Positions 26,399-35,717 of a DNA stretch of 64,000 nt are shown in pieces; position 1 is the stretch's first letter; each line of letters starts with the position of its first letter. Source of the stretch: Hungatella effluvii (lineage in GTDB: Bacteria; Bacillota; Clostridia; Lachnospirales; Lachnospiraceae); contig NZ_QJKD01000002.1 of NCBI RefSeq assembly GCF_003201875.1, positions 434,001-498,000 of the forward strand. Reading direction: 5' to 3'. The notes beneath the pieces are model-generated. The model had not been told where the DNA came from. It saw only the letters and a list, made by a program, of their open reading frames with translations, and did no database searches. A program made the translations under genes and the position numbers.

Positions 26399-27250
26399 CC
26401 ACCGGCCTGAGGCTCCGCACGGAAGTACAAGGGCTGTCCTGGTAACCGGAAGACCCACCTCCTCCGACTGAACGAAGCCGCCGTGTTTGCTGGCCACCTC
26501 AATGGACAGCATGTAGGTTAAGACGGCGGGAGCCAGTCCCGTGGTGTAGGAGTTGATGAGATAGAAGAGCGGATCATCCGAGAGAAGCTGGGCACAGAGC
26601 CTGACCAGCGGATGAATGGATTCCTCGATCTTCCAGATCTCCCCTTTGGGACCGCGGCCATAGGATGGCGGATCCATAATGATTCCGTCATAGTGATTCC
26701 CGCGCCGGATTTCCCGCTCCACGAACTTGACACAGTCGTCCACGATCCAGCGGATGGGCGCCGATTCAAGACCGGAGGACTTGGCATTTTCCTTGGCCCA
26801 GCCTACCATGCCCTTGGAGGCGTCCACGTGGGTGACCGAGGCGCCGGCGGCTGCGGCTGCCAGTGTGGCTCCGCCCGTGTAGGCAAACAGGTTTAAGACT
26901 CTGATTGGCCGTCCCGCCTCCCGGATCTTACTGCCGAACCAGTCCCAGTTGGCCGCCTGTTCCGGAAACAGTCCGGTATGTTTGAAACTGAAGGGCTTCA
27001 GTTGAAATGTCAGCTCCTTATATTGAATACTCCACTGCTGAGGCAGATCAAAGAATTCCCATTCTCCGCCTCCTTTAGCGCTGCGGTGGTAATGTCCGTT
27101 CCTGTGTTTCCAGCCTTTCTCCGTCTTTGGGGTAGACCAGATGACCTGCGGGTCCGGGCGAACCAGCGTGTAGTTACCCCAACGCTCCAGTTTTTCTCCC
27201 TCTGAACAGTCTATCACTTCATAATCCTTCCAACCGTCTGCAATCCACAT
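26381..27250 (-). CDS. Class I SAM-dependent methyltransferase (RlmI/RlmK-like)
   Basis: A 289-residue methyltransferase. VLNLFAYTGGATLAAAAAGA with THVDAS binds S-adenosylmethionine, and GIIMDPPSYGRGPKGE is the DPPSY catalytic loop of rRNA large-subunit m5C methyltransferases (Methyltrans_SAM family). It lacks the N-terminal PUA domain of full RlmI. I start it at 27250, because AGGGAT lies upstream; an in-frame ATG at 27280 lacks a ribosome binding site. The target base is not known. Confidence 0.85.
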   Translation of the reverse strand: MWIADGWKDYEVIDCSEGEKLERWGNYTLVRPDPQVIWSTPKTEKGWKHRNGHYHRSAKGGGEWEFFDLPQQWSIQYKELTFQLKPFSFKHTGLFPEQAANWDWFGSKIREAGRPIRVLNLFAYTGGATLAAAAAGASVTHVDASKGMVGWAKENAKSSGLESAPIRWIVDDCVKFVEREIRRGNHYDGIIMDPPSYGRGPKGEIWKIEESIHPLVRLCAQLLSDDPLFYLINSYTTGLAPAVLTYMLSIEVASKHGGFVQSEEVGLPVTRTALVLPCGASGRWSSTPV

Positions 27251-27364
27251 GCCACTTATCCCTGACCTTTCTGTATTCACCGTAAAATGCGTTCTATGAT
27301 TCTATGATTATACTGGATAAGAGGAAAAGCGTCAAGGGAACGGCGTTCTGACCGGCAGACGATT

Positions 27365-27412
27365 TTTTTACGTAGTTACGGAGCGGTGTATTATCCATAA
27401 TTTACGTAAAAA
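27365..27412. repeat. Inverted repeat upstream of cell-wall-binding gene
   Basis: TTTTTACGTA (27365-27374) and TACGTAAAAA (27403-27412) form a perfect 10-base inverted repeat with 28 bases between, just upstream of a promoter. It could be an operator. Confidence 0.4.
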
Positions 27413-27440
27413 TTGTAATAGAATTGAAAGATAATAATAG

Positions 27441-27469
27441 TTGAATAATTTCAGATAAATTGCTACAAT
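27441..27469 (+). promoter_or_regulatory. Promoter for cell-wall-binding protein gene
   Basis: TTGAAT (27441-27446), a 17-base spacer and TACAAT (27464-27469) lie about 40 bases upstream of the start. Confidence 0.7.
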
Positions 27470-27508
27470 GAATAGTGTAAAAAGGAGAATCCTGTAAGGA
27501 GTGACAAT

Positions 27509-28867
27509 ATGAAGAAAAAAGGTTTCGTTGTGCTGGCAGTTGCTGCGGTACTGACATTAGGAACTGCCACCATGAGCGCATGGGCAGCGGAAGGCTGGGC
27601 GCAGTCTGGAAACAGCTGGTCATACTATGATTCCAATGGATATAAAGTGACCAATGTGTGGAAAAAAGGCGCGGACAACTTATGGAGATATTTGAACGGC
27701 AATGGCGAGATGGCCGTCAATACATGGGTAGATAATACTTATTATATGGATTCTAACGGGATTCTGGTAACGGATAAGTGGATGAAGTTTCAGGAGTCCG
27801 GCAGCTCCGAGTATAAGTGGTATTACTTCGGAAGCAGCGGAAAAGCGATTATGGACAACTGGTCCAAGATTAATAATAAATGGTATTATTTCGATTCTAA
27901 CGGTGAGATGCAGACCGGCTGGGTTCTGGATAACATGTACTACTGCGGTACGGATGGAGTAATGAGGACAGGCTGGCAGAAGCTGTTTCCGCCGGACAGT
28001 GATTACGATCCGGACCGCGTGTCCCCTGGAGACGAGGATGACGACGGAAAGCACTGGTATTACTTCAGTGACAGCGGCAAAAAGTATATGCCGAAGGAAA
28101 CCAGCGGAGATTACGGTACTTATAAGATTGACGGCGTAGCTTACTGCTTCGATTCGGACGGCGCGCTTCAGACGGGCTGGAAGAATGTCGGAGTGGATAA
28201 CGCAGATTATGACATTCAGAATTATAAGTATTACGATTCCAGCGGAAAGTTAAGGACCGGCTGGTATTCGATCGAACCGCCGGAGGATTTAAGCGGATAC
28301 GAAGGTGATGTAGAATGGTTTTATTTTTCCAGCAACGGAACGCCAAAGGCGGGACCGAAGGAAGGAGAGGCCACAACACAGAACTTAACAAAGATCAACG
28401 GAAAGACGTATCTGTTCAATGACAGAGGGAATCCGGTATACGGTCTTCAGAAGGTTCGGATTGGAAGTACTTCGGAGTATACCTCCTATTATTTTGGTGA
28501 CAAGAAGACGAGTACCATGCAGAAGGGAAAGATCAAGGTTACCGAGGGCGACGGCGATGAAGAGACGTATTACTTCAGCGACAGCGGCCGCGGCTATACC
28601 GGCGTTAAAGACGGATACCTCTATTACATGGGCAAGCTGCAGCGGGCGGAGGACGGCGTCAGATATGAGCCGATTACTATCCCAGCAGGAAACAGCTATA
28701 CTACTTATGTGGTGAATGCTTCAGGCAAGGTTGCCAAGAATACGACGGTTAAGAATGCGGATGGTGTGAAGTACAAGACCAGCAGCAGTGGTTCCCTTAT
28801 AAAGGTGGACGACGAGGGGGCTTCCGGAAGCTACCGGGATCCGATTGAACCGGTTTGGAAAGAATAA
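27509..28867 (+). CDS. Secreted cell-wall-binding repeat protein
   Basis: A 452-residue secreted protein. The signal peptide MKKKGFVVLAVAAVLTLGTA ends at ASA-like SAWAAE. Nearly the whole mature protein consists of imperfect choline/glucan-binding repeats (CW_binding_1 type), such as WYYFDSNGEMQTGW and WYYFSDSGKKYMP, separated by acidic linkers. No catalytic domain is visible, so it is probably an adhesin or wall-decorating protein. It has its own promoter and a bidirectional terminator. Two further repeat proteins lie at 49950 and 51210. Confidence 0.88.
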   Translation: MKKKGFVVLAVAAVLTLGTATMSAWAAEGWAQSGNSWSYYDSNGYKVTNVWKKGADNLWRYLNGNGEMAVNTWVDNTYYMDSNGILVTDKWMKFQESGSSEYKWYYFGSSGKAIMDNWSKINNKWYYFDSNGEMQTGWVLDNMYYCGTDGVMRTGWQKLFPPDSDYDPDRVSPGDEDDDGKHWYYFSDSGKKYMPKETSGDYGTYKIDGVAYCFDSDGALQTGWKNVGVDNADYDIQNYKYYDSSGKLRTGWYSIEPPEDLSGYEGDVEWFYFSSNGTPKAGPKEGEATTQNLTKINGKTYLFNDRGNPVYGLQKVRIGSTSEYTSYYFGDKKTSTMQKGKIKVTEGDGDEETYYFSDSGRGYTGVKDGYLYYMGKLQRAEDGVRYEPITIPAGNSYTTYVVNASGKVAKNTTVKNADGVKYKTSSSGSLIKVDDEGASGSYRDPIEPVWKE

Positions 28868-28870
28868 AAT

Positions 28871-28921
28871 AAAGGATTCAGGGATTGGAGTTAAAAGACA
28901 GCTCTAATCCCTGAATCCTTT
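28871..28921. terminator. Bidirectional terminator
   Basis: A 16-base perfect stem, 28871-28886 with 28906-28921, starts AAAGGATTCAGGGATT and ends in T-rich DNA on both strands. It overlaps the stop codon of the convergent minus-strand gene. Confidence 0.9.
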
Positions 28922-30704
28922 ATCGTTTCATGCCGCCCTTTTGTGGTTGCGGCATTGGTTTCTTTTGGTCTGAATGAGCAGAAGACGGGGCTGCCTTTTC
29001 TTTTTCTCCGGAAGGCGTGGGCGTTTTCGTCTCCTGTCTGGGAGAAGAGAGGGCCGTACGGTCTTTTGCCGCTTCTTTGGTGCGATTGGCGCCGATTCTT
29101 GGTGCATCTGCTTTCTGCTGCAGATCACGAAGGCCGATCGGCCTTTTAAAATCATCCGGTACGGCGTCTCTCCAGGGGGCATTGGTGATATCGCCCACGA
29201 GCTGCTGAAGAGAGCCTTCTCTGTTATCACGCCTATTGTCCGATGGAACCATATTTTTTTCTGCCCGTTTTGCAAGGTCTGATTGATAATCTTTATGATC
29301 CTGACACATCTTTTTTGCGTCGGCACTGCCAAGGGAAGCCTTAAACCGGGTGAAGAAGCCGGGCTTTTTGGGCGGAGCCGCTGCACTTAAATCGCGGATA
29401 CATTTTTCAGGAACGGTATCAGCGATGGCGTATTCCGGCATCACAAGGCTCTCTTTCAGCTTCTCGTGGTCAATCCCCATGCGTCCCATCATAGATGACA
29501 GCTGATAATTCGACATGGGAAGGCCGCATAGGGCGCTGTTGATATTTTCCAGCTCTTTGCCGGCCTCGGGATTCACCATCCCCTCCTTCAGTATGGTTCT
29601 GTAATGATCCGTAAATTCATTGACAGCAGATGCCAGTTTGTCATGAGGAATATGGGTGCAGTCTACAATTCTGCCGCCGTATTTATCGCCCATCTCATCC
29701 GTACGCTGTCCAAGAAAGCTTGACATGAACTCCGGAGTGGCTTTGGCATTGTGAGTATGCCCCTGCTGGTTGGTTACACCCGGCGAATCGGACTCGAAGC
29801 CTATCAGAAGACTGCTGCATTTGTTGGTGCCGCCTTTATCAATATGCATGTACATATGGCCGCAGCTGCCGTCATTCTTTAATGTCTGAGGTCCATTGGG
29901 GCCGTTTATTCCAGGATTCCCGGCTCCTCCAATGGCGATATTCATACCGTACTGATTTGCCATGCTGAACTTCTTTAATTCCTTAAAGTCATCGATAGAA
30001 GGGCCAGAGGATACCGAATGGGTCGCTGCTAAGCGGGGGTTCACTCCGGCACCCTTACCCATATCAGATCCTAATATGGAATGAAAGAGTTTATCCTGCT
30101 GTGTGCTGTTCCCGGGAGGAAAGACATAGGCAGTACGGGAACAGTGAGCCATCATGCTGGCCACAGGTCTGTCCAGTTCCTCCTTCTGAGGCGTGGAATC
30201 CGCTGTTCCGGCTTTTACCAGCTGAGCTTTTCCCAAATGGGTCAAAAATAGAGTTTTAGCGAGCATAACCTGCTTTTCTATGTTCTGTTCCACTTCGTGA
30301 TTCAGCTTTTCACTGGTCAATCCCTCGTTCTGCAGGTTTTGAAGCCTGGAACTGTCCAGTGGTTTTAAGGACTGTTCCATGAGATGCGTGTTCATATAAT
30401 CATCGTATCCTTTATAGTTGTCACCAATCGGATCACCGCTTTTAGACCGGAGAGAACATCCCAGGCGGAAGAGGGGATTCATGGCCTGATCCTTTAACAG
30501 ATTATCTAAATCATGGGTTGCCGCAGGCACTTTTCCCAGAAGAGGCTGGCGCCTGCTCATGGCTTCCATATATCTTTTCGCCAGTTCCTCCCGCTTTTCA
30601 GGGTTTAGTTTTTCAAAATGTGAATAGTCACCTTTCCAAGTGCTTTGTAAATATTCCTCCTGCTTTTTTTTGCCCTGCCCATTCGTATCGCCTTTTCCTG
30701 CCAT
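28920..30704 (-). CDS. Unrecognised 594-residue protein
   Basis: I do not recognise this protein. It has no signal peptide or membrane helix. The N-terminus is polar (MAGKGDTNGQGKKKQEEYLQ), and residues about 40-470 look globular, with Cys, His and Gly clusters such as GSCGHMYMHIDKGGTNKC, SPGVTNQQGHTHNAK and VDCTHIPHDKLASAV. The last 70 residues are a low-complexity Lys/Pro/Gln/Ser tail (KTPTPSGEKEK, QPQKGGMKR). GGAGAAC precedes the ATG and a consensus promoter lies upstream. It is oriented against the ribosomal cluster and has no partner gene. A secreted effector or a cytoplasmic enzyme of unknown type is possible. Confidence 0.75.
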   Translation of the reverse strand: MAGKGDTNGQGKKKQEEYLQSTWKGDYSHFEKLNPEKREELAKRYMEAMSRRQPLLGKVPAATHDLDNLLKDQAMNPLFRLGCSLRSKSGDPIGDNYKGYDDYMNTHLMEQSLKPLDSSRLQNLQNEGLTSEKLNHEVEQNIEKQVMLAKTLFLTHLGKAQLVKAGTADSTPQKEELDRPVASMMAHCSRTAYVFPPGNSTQQDKLFHSILGSDMGKGAGVNPRLAATHSVSSGPSIDDFKELKKFSMANQYGMNIAIGGAGNPGINGPNGPQTLKNDGSCGHMYMHIDKGGTNKCSSLLIGFESDSPGVTNQQGHTHNAKATPEFMSSFLGQRTDEMGDKYGGRIVDCTHIPHDKLASAVNEFTDHYRTILKEGMVNPEAGKELENINSALCGLPMSNYQLSSMMGRMGIDHEKLKESLVMPEYAIADTVPEKCIRDLSAAAPPKKPGFFTRFKASLGSADAKKMCQDHKDYQSDLAKRAEKNMVPSDNRRDNREGSLQQLVGDITNAPWRDAVPDDFKRPIGLRDLQQKADAPRIGANRTKEAAKDRTALSSPRQETKTPTPSGEKEKAAPSSAHSDQKKPMPQPQKGGMKR

Positions 30705-30746
30705 AGTATGTTCTCCTTTCGTGATTCTTTCGCAGCTTTTGATAAA

Positions 30747-30775
30747 ATTATATAAGTTAAAAGTTTCAATATCAA
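30747..30775 (-). promoter_or_regulatory. Promoter for the 594-residue protein gene
   Basis: On the minus strand TTGATA (30775-30770), a 17-base spacer and TATAAT (30752-30747) form a strong promoter about 45 bases before the ATG. Confidence 0.8.
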
Positions 30776-30785
30776 TTAGCTGCTA

Positions 30786-30818
30786 CCGATACTCATGAAA
30801 AGCGACCGAAAGTATCGG
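30786..30818. repeat. Inverted repeat between divergent promoters
   Basis: CCGATACT (30786-30793) and AGTATCGG (30811-30818) form a perfect 8-base inverted repeat between the promoter of the minus-strand gene and the S10 promoter. It could be an operator for either. Confidence 0.35.
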
Positions 30819-30868
30819 GAAAGGAAGTCTGTACTTTTACAGAAGTTCCATATTTTTAAAAAAAATGC

Positions 30869-30897
30869 TTGCAATGTAAAAAAAAATGTGCTATCCT
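30869..30897 (+). promoter_or_regulatory. S10 operon promoter
   Basis: TTGCAA (30869-30874), a 17-base spacer and TATCCT (30892-30897), with A-runs upstream that may act as an UP element, start the long ribosomal protein transcript about 225 bases before rpsJ. Confidence 0.82.
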
Positions 30898-30903
30898 GTA
30901 AAG

Positions 30904-31128
30904 GCTGTGGCATGATAGCTGTGAAGCGTGAGGTTGCTGCCCAAGAGGCAGGTTTTCCGTGGAGCGAATGTCAAGTTAGGAAACTGGCGACAAGTCACTG
31001 TACAATTAAAGAATTCTGTTTCAAAAAAACGGAAAATCAGTGTGGGGTCCTGGAGGACACACACGGGAACGTGTACAGTCACCGCTTGTCGTACTTCTAT
31101 TAAGTGCGAAAAGGAGGCGACTTTTTTT
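30904..31128 (+). promoter_or_regulatory. Structured 5' leader of the S10 operon
   Basis: The leader contains a CTGCC/GGCAG hairpin (30937-30951) and a long-range stem, CGACAAG (30988-30994) plus ACTGTACA (30997-31004) with TGTACAGT (31072-31079) plus CTTGTCG (31085-31091). Inside that stem lie a TTCTGTTT/AAACGGAA hairpin and a GTCC/GGAC hairpin (31047-31058). ACACG/CGTGT (31061-31074) can form an alternative. It is a good candidate for autogenous control by a ribosomal protein such as L4. No gene is seen in it. Confidence 0.65.
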
Positions 31129-31446
31129 ATGGCAAGTCAAGTAATGAGAATCACATTAAAGGCGTACGATCATCAGTTAGTTGATCAGTCTGCAGGCAAA
31201 ATCATCGACACTGTGAAAAAAACAGGATCACAGGTGAGCGGACCGGTGCCGTTACCAACGAAGAAAGAAGTGGTAACTATCTTACGTGCAGTTCACAAGT
31301 ACAAAGATTCCAGAGAGCAGTTCGAGCAGAGAACGCACAAGAGACTCATCGATATCATTACACCAAGTCAGAAGACTGTGGACGCATTATCCAGACTGGA
31401 AATGCCGGCCGGTGTATACATTGATATCAAGATGAAGAATAAATAA
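31129..31446 (+). CDS. rpsJ: 30S ribosomal protein S10
   Basis: S10 (105 residues) is a small-subunit protein that also serves in transcription antitermination as Nus[21 protein letters not shown] and the loop [10 protein letters not shown] are canonical. I start it at 31129, where AAGGAGGCGAC lies upstream; the longer open frame from 30928 runs through the structured leader. It opens the S10 cluster, but unusually 298 bases separate it from rplC. Confidence 0.98.
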   Translation: MASQVMRITLKAYDHQLVDQSAGKIIDTVKKTGSQVSGPVPLPTKKEVVTILRAVHKYKDSREQFEQRTHKRLIDIITPSQKTVDALSRLEMPAGVYIDIKMKNK

Positions 31447-31744
31447 TTTTTCTTCATCGCATCAATTAAGGTAATATCCTGAAGGGTTTAGATATAGAAG
31501 CAACACACCATTCCGCCGAACCTCGGTGAGGGGAACTCTCACATTCCTCCGAACGAAAGTGAGGAGAGTTACCAGTTCCTCCAAAGGAATCAACATCTCC
31601 GGAAAAGCCCGCTCTGAAAGCAGCAGAGGAAGCTTCAGATGGAGTCATAGTGTTCCACTTATATTGGACTGTTCTAGGATGATTGCAGAAGGGATCTTTA
31701 ATCCCGGCAATCCGCTGTAGAATTAACAAACAGGAGGTAAAAAC
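31447..31744 (+). other. Structured spacer between rpsJ and rplC
   Basis: This 298-base stretch has no convincing gene. It contains many complementary segments: CCTC/GAGG near 31520, AACTCT with AGAGTT around an inner CCTC/GAGG pair (about 31534-31571), GGGGAACT against AGTTCCTCC as a competing pair, CTCTG/CAGAG near 31615-31630, and GGGAT-CTTTA-ATCCC near 31690. A weak -10-like TATCCT lies at its left end. Alternative pairings suggest a regulatory RNA inside the operon. An AGGAGGT site for rplC ends it. Confidence 0.5.
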
Positions 31745-32380
31745 ATGAAGAAGGGTATATTAGCTACCAAAGTCGGAATGACACAGATCTTCAATGAGGA
31801 CGGAGTATTAACTCCAGTAACAGTTCTTTTAGCTGGCCCGTGTGTAGTAACACAGGTTAAGACAGCTGAGAACGACGGTTACAATGCAGTACAGGTTGGT
31901 TTTGTTGACAAGAGAGCAAAGCTTGTAAGCAAGCCGCTTAAGGGCCATTTTGATAAGGCCGGCGTATCTTACAAGAGATACGTAAGAGAGTTCAAGTTCG
32001 AGAATGCTTCCGAGTATTCCGTTAAGGACGAAATCAAAGCAGACATCTTCGCTGCAGGCGATAAGATCGACGCAACCGCAATCTCCAAAGGTAAAGGTTT
32101 CCAGGGTGCTATTAAGAGACACGGACAGTCCAGAGGACCTATGGCTCACGGTTCCAAGTTCCATCGTCATGCAGGTTCCAACGGTTCCTGTTCTGACCCG
32201 AGCAAGGTATTCAAGGGCAAAAAGATGCCTGGACAGATGGGTAACAAGCGCGTAACAATCCAGAATCTCGAGATCGTTAAGATCGACGCAGAGAACAACT
32301 TAATTCTGGTTAAGGGCGCTGTACCAGGACCGAAGAAGTCCTTAGTAACAATCAAGGAAACAGTAAAAGCAGCAGTTTAA
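31745..32380 (+). CDS. rplC: 50S ribosomal protein L3
   Basis: L3 (211 residues) binds 23S rRNA near the peptidyl transferase centre and starts large-subunit assembly. [16 protein letters not shown] at the start and the long extension with [13 protein letters not shown] and [13 protein letters not shown] are canonical. CAGGAGGT precedes the ATG. rplD follows after 29 bases. Confidence 0.98.
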   Translation: MKKGILATKVGMTQIFNEDGVLTPVTVLLAGPCVVTQVKTAENDGYNAVQVGFVDKRAKLVSKPLKGHFDKAGVSYKRYVREFKFENASEYSVKDEIKADIFAAGDKIDATAISKGKGFQGAIKRHGQSRGPMAHGSKFHRHAGSNGSCSDPSKVFKGKKMPGQMGNKRVTIQNLEIVKIDAENNLILVKGAVPGPKKSLVTIKETVKAAV

Positions 32381-32409
32381 TGCTTTTATAAGAAAGGAGG
32401 AACACACAG

Positions 32410-33030
32410 ATGGCAAACGTATCTGTTTACAATATGGAAGGTAATGAAGTTGGCACATTAGAGTTAAGCGATGCTGTGTTTGGTGTGAATGTAAACGAGC
32501 ACCTTGTACACTTAGCAGTTGTCAGCCAGCTTGCTAATAAGCGCCAGGGCACACAGAAAGCGAAAACTCGCTCTGAAGTATCCGGCGGCGGAAGAAAACC
32601 GTGGAAGCAGAAAGGAACCGGTCATGCAAGACAGGGTTCAACAAGATCTCCACAGTGGACAGGCGGCGGAGTGGTATTTGCTCCAACACCAAGAGACTAT
32701 ACGATCAAACTGAACAAGAAGGAAAGAAAGCTTGCGCTTAAGTCTGCTCTTACAAGCAGAGTGAACGAGAACAAGTTCATCGTTGTTGACGATTTAAAGT
32801 TTGACGAAATCAAGACAAAGAAATTCCAGAACGTATTAAATAACTTAAAGGTATCCAGAGCACTTGTTGTTGTTGGCGATGACAGCACAAACGCAGTGAA
32901 GTCCGCAAGGAATATTCCGGCTGTGAAGACTGCATTTGTTAACACGATCAATGTATACGATATCTTAAAGTACAACACAGTTGTTGCTACCAAGACTGCT
33001 GTTGCAGCAATCGAGGAGGTGTACGCATAA
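32410..33030 (+). CDS. rplD: 50S ribosomal protein L4
   Basis: L4 (206 residues) lines the exit tunnel; in E. coli it also represses the S10 operon. The conserved loop [20 protein letters not shown] and the [14 protein letters not shown] that follows are clear. The stop codon overlaps the rplW start in TAATG, so translation is coupled. Confidence 0.98.
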   Translation: MANVSVYNMEGNEVGTLELSDAVFGVNVNEHLVHLAVVSQLANKRQGTQKAKTRSEVSGGGRKPWKQKGTGHARQGSTRSPQWTGGGVVFAPTPRDYTIKLNKKERKLALKSALTSRVNENKFIVVDDLKFDEIKTKKFQNVLNNLKVSRALVVVGDDSTNAVKSARNIPAVKTAFVNTINVYDILKYNTVVATKTAVAAIEEVYA

Positions 33031-33329
33031 TGGCAGATATTAAATATTTTGACGTAATCCAGAAGCCGATCGTTACCGAGAAGAGCATGAACGCTATGGC
33101 GTCCAAGAAGTATACGTTCACCGTTCATCCGGATGCAAACAAGGCTATGATTAAAGAAGCTGTTGAAAAGATGTTCCCGGGAACCAAGGTTGCCAGCGTG
33201 AACACCATGAACTTAGAAGGTAAGACCAAGAGAAGAGGAACAACCTTCGGTAAGACAGCTAAGACGAAGAAAGCGATCGTTCAGCTCACTGCTGACAGCA
33301 AGGATATCGAAATCTTCGAAGGACTGTAG
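33030..33329 (+). CDS. rplW: 50S ribosomal protein L23
   Basis: L23 (99 residues) sits at the tunnel exit and docks trigger factor and SRP. It begins [19 protein letters not shown], and the [15 protein letters not shown] loop is present. The start overlaps the rplD stop. A 152-base gap follows before rplB, with an AACGCC/GGCGTT hairpin and a GTGAT/ATCAC pair; such a gap is wider than usual here. Confidence 0.98.
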   Translation: MADIKYFDVIQKPIVTEKSMNAMASKKYTFTVHPDANKAMIKEAVEKMFPGTKVASVNTMNLEGKTKRRGTTFGKTAKTKKAIVQLTADSKDIEIFEGL

Positions 33330-33481
33330 GATATTCGCCGTTACGGCAGTATTGGTCCTATATTATGTGATGAACATTATATCACGATAAAATGAAACGC
33401 CAGGCGGCGTTGAAGCATTTGCGGGCCATGATAACAGAGGCTCATGTATAAGTGCTTTTAGCAAGAAAGGAGAGTTACAAC

Positions 33482-34330
33482 ATGGGAATCAAAAAGTATA
33501 ACCCATATACCCCTTCCAGAAGACATATGACTGGTTCTGATTTCAGCGAGATTACAAAGACAACTCCAGAGAAGTCCTTAATCAGCGCTACAATGAACAA
33601 GCAGGCTGGTCGTAACAATCAGGGTAAGATCACTGTTAGACATCGCGGCGGCGGTGCTAAGAGAAAATATAGAATTATCGATTTCAAGAGAAACTCCAAA
33701 GACGGCATTCCGGCAACTGTAATTGGTATCGAGTACGATCCGAACAGAACTGCTAACATCGCTTTAATCTGCTACACAGATGGTACAAAGTCTTATATCC
33801 TCGCACCGGCTGGTCTGACAGACGGCATGAAGATTATGAGCGGCGAGAATGCAGAGGCAAGAATTGGTAACTGTTTACCATTAGGCCAGATCCCGGTTGG
33901 TACACAGGTACACAACATCGAACTTTATCCGGGCAAGGGCGGTCAGCTGGTTCGTTCCGCTGGAAACTCTGCTCAGTTAATGGCTAAAGAAGGCAAATAT
34001 GCAACCTTAAGATTACCTTCAGGCGAGATGAGAATGGTTCCGATCAACTGCAGAGCGACTATCGGCGTTGTAGGCAACGGAGATCACTCCCTTATCAACA
34101 TTGGTAAAGCTGGTAGAAAGCGCCATATGGGCTTCAGACCTACTGTACGTGGTTCCGTTATGAACCCGAACGACCATCCACACGGTGGTGGTGAAGGAAA
34201 GACCGGTATCGGCCGTCCAGGTCCGTGTACACCATGGGGCAAACCTGCTCTTGGTTTAAAGACCAGAAAGAAAAACAAGCAGTCTAACAAGTTAATCGTT
34301 AGAAGAAGAGATGGAAAGACCATTAAATAA
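33482..34330 (+). CDS. rplB: 50S ribosomal protein L2
   Basis: L2 (282 residues) is needed for subunit association and peptidyl transfer. [18 protein letters not shown] and the C-terminal [15 protein letters not shown] with the essential His are canonical. I start it at 33482, after AAGGAGAG; the open frame to 33452 adds ten unlikely residues. rpsS follows after 19 bases. Confidence 0.98.
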   Translation: MGIKKYNPYTPSRRHMTGSDFSEITKTTPEKSLISATMNKQAGRNNQGKITVRHRGGGAKRKYRIIDFKRNSKDGIPATVIGIEYDPNRTANIALICYTDGTKSYILAPAGLTDGMKIMSGENAEARIGNCLPLGQIPVGTQVHNIELYPGKGGQLVRSAGNSAQLMAKEGKYATLRLPSGEMRMVPINCRATIGVVGNGDHSLINIGKAGRKRHMGFRPTVRGSVMNPNDHPHGGGEGKTGIGRPGPCTPWGKPALGLKTRKKNKQSNKLIVRRRDGKTIK

Positions 34331-34349
34331 TTGAAGGAGGTTAGAACCT

Positions 34350-34631
34350 ATGGCTCGCTCACTGAAAAAAGGACCATTCGCGGATGCGTCTTTACTGAAA
34401 AAAATTGATGCTATGAACACAGCAGGACAGCATCAGGTAATTAAGACCTGGTCCCGTCGTTCTACCATCTTCCCACAGATGGTTGGACATACAATTGCAG
34501 TTCATGATGGAAGAAAGCACGTTCCGGTATATGTTACAGAAGATATGGTTGGACATAAACTCGGTGAATTCGTTGCAACCAGAACCTACAGAGGTCATGG
34601 CAAAGACGAGAAGAAATCCGGACGTAAGTAA
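34350..34631 (+). CDS. rpsS: 30S ribosomal protein S19
   Basis: S19 (93 residues) lies in the small-subunit head and contacts the A-site finger. [18 protein letters not shown] and [20 protein letters not shown] are canonical. GAAGGAGG lies upstream. Standard position between rplB and rplV. Confidence 0.98.
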   Translation: MARSLKKGPFADASLLKKIDAMNTAGQHQVIKTWSRRSTIFPQMVGHTIAVHDGRKHVPVYVTEDMVGHKLGEFVATRTYRGHGKDEKKSGRK

Positions 34632-34662
34632 TAGATTGATTAGTTGAAAGGAGGCTTCACCA

Positions 34663-35049
34663 ATGGCTAAGGGACATAGAACCCAAATTAAGAGAGAAAG
34701 AAATGCTCAGAAGGACACAAGACCGTCAGCAAAGTTATCTTATGCCAGAGTTTCTGTTCAGAAGGCATGCTTCGTATTAGACGCCATCAGAGGCAAAGAT
34801 GCACAGGCAGCACTTGGTATTGTAACTTACAATCCCAGATATGCTTCTACTTTAATAGAAAAGTTATTAAAATCAGCGATTGCGAATGCTGAGAATAACA
34901 ACGGTATGGATCCGTCCAAACTTTACGTAGAAGAATGCTACGCAAACAAAGGACCGACAATGAAGAGAGTAAAACCGAGGGCACAGGGCCGTGCTTATAG
35001 AATCGAGAAGAGAATGAGCCACATCACCATCGTGCTTAATGAAAGATAA
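34663..35049 (+). CDS. rplV: 50S ribosomal protein L22
   Basis: L22 (128 residues) lines the peptide exit tunnel; changes in its loop give macrolide resistance. The core [20 protein letters not shown] and the loop [20 protein letters not shown] are present. AAAGGAGG precedes the ATG. Confidence 0.98.
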   Translation: MAKGHRTQIKRERNAQKDTRPSAKLSYARVSVQKACFVLDAIRGKDAQAALGIVTYNPRYASTLIEKLLKSAIANAENNNGMDPSKLYVEECYANKGPTMKRVKPRAQGRAYRIEKRMSHITIVLNER

Positions 35050-35060
35050 GGAGGCAAATA

Positions 35061-35717
35061 ATGGGACAGAAAGTTAATCCACACGGCTTAAGAGTCGGTG
35101 TTATTAAAGACTGGGATTCCAAGTGGTATGCAGAAGCTGACTTTGCAGACAATTTAGTAGAAGACTACAAGATCAGAACATACCTGAAGAAGAGATTATA
35201 CAGTGCCGGCGTATCTGATATCGAGATTGAAAGAGCGTCTGACCGTGTTAAAATTATTATTCACACTGCAAAACCGGGTGTTGTTATCGGTAAGGGTGGT
35301 TCTGAAATTGAGAAGTTAAAAGCAGAAGTTCAGAAGATGACAGATAAGAAATTATTTGTTGACATCAAAGAAGTTAAGAGACCTGACAAAGACGCTCAGT
35401 TAGTAGCTGAATCCATCGCACAGCAGTTAGAGAACCGTGTTTCCTTCCGTCGTGCTATGAAGTCCACTATGGGCCGTTCCATGAAGTCAGGAATCAAAGG
35501 CATCAAGACTGCAGTCGCAGGTCGTCTTGGCGGCGCTGATATGGCTCGTACAGAGTTCTACAGCGAGGGAACGATTCCGTTACAGACATTAAGAGCAGAT
35601 ATTGACTATGGTTTCGCTGAAGCAAATACTACCTACGGCAAAGTTGGCGTTAAGGTATGGATCTACAAAGGCGAAATACTTCCAACTAAAGGAAATAGGG
35701 AAGGGAGCGGTAAATAA
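35061..35717 (+). CDS. rpsC: 30S ribosomal protein S3
   Basis: S3 (218 residues) forms part of the mRNA entry channel. [19 protein letters not shown] opens it, and the KH-domain motif [16 protein letters not shown] is clear. The stop codon overlaps the start of rplP by one base, so the two are coupled. Confidence 0.98.
   Translation: MGQKVNPHGLRVGVIKDWDSKWYAEADFADNLVEDYKIRTYLKKRLYSAGVSDIEIERASDRVKIIIHTAKPGVVIGKGGSEIEKLKAEVQKMTDKKLFVDIKEVKRPDKDAQLVAESIAQQLENRVSFRRAMKSTMGRSMKSGIKGIKTAVAGRLGGADMARTEFYSEGTIPLQTLRADIDYGFAEANTTYGKVGVKVWIYKGEILPTKGNREGSGK

Noticed and set aside
26518..27205. Open frames on both strands inside the methyltransferase gene
   Set aside because: Shadow frames of the clear methyltransferase coding sequence.
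30928..31128. N-terminal extension of rpsJ to 30928
   Set aside because: It runs through the structured leader; the ATG at 31129 has an ideal ribosome binding site and gives the normal S10 length.
31526..31720. A 64-residue open frame in the rpsJ-rplC spacer
   Set aside because: No ribosome binding site, low-information Ser/Arg-rich product, and it lies over paired RNA segments.
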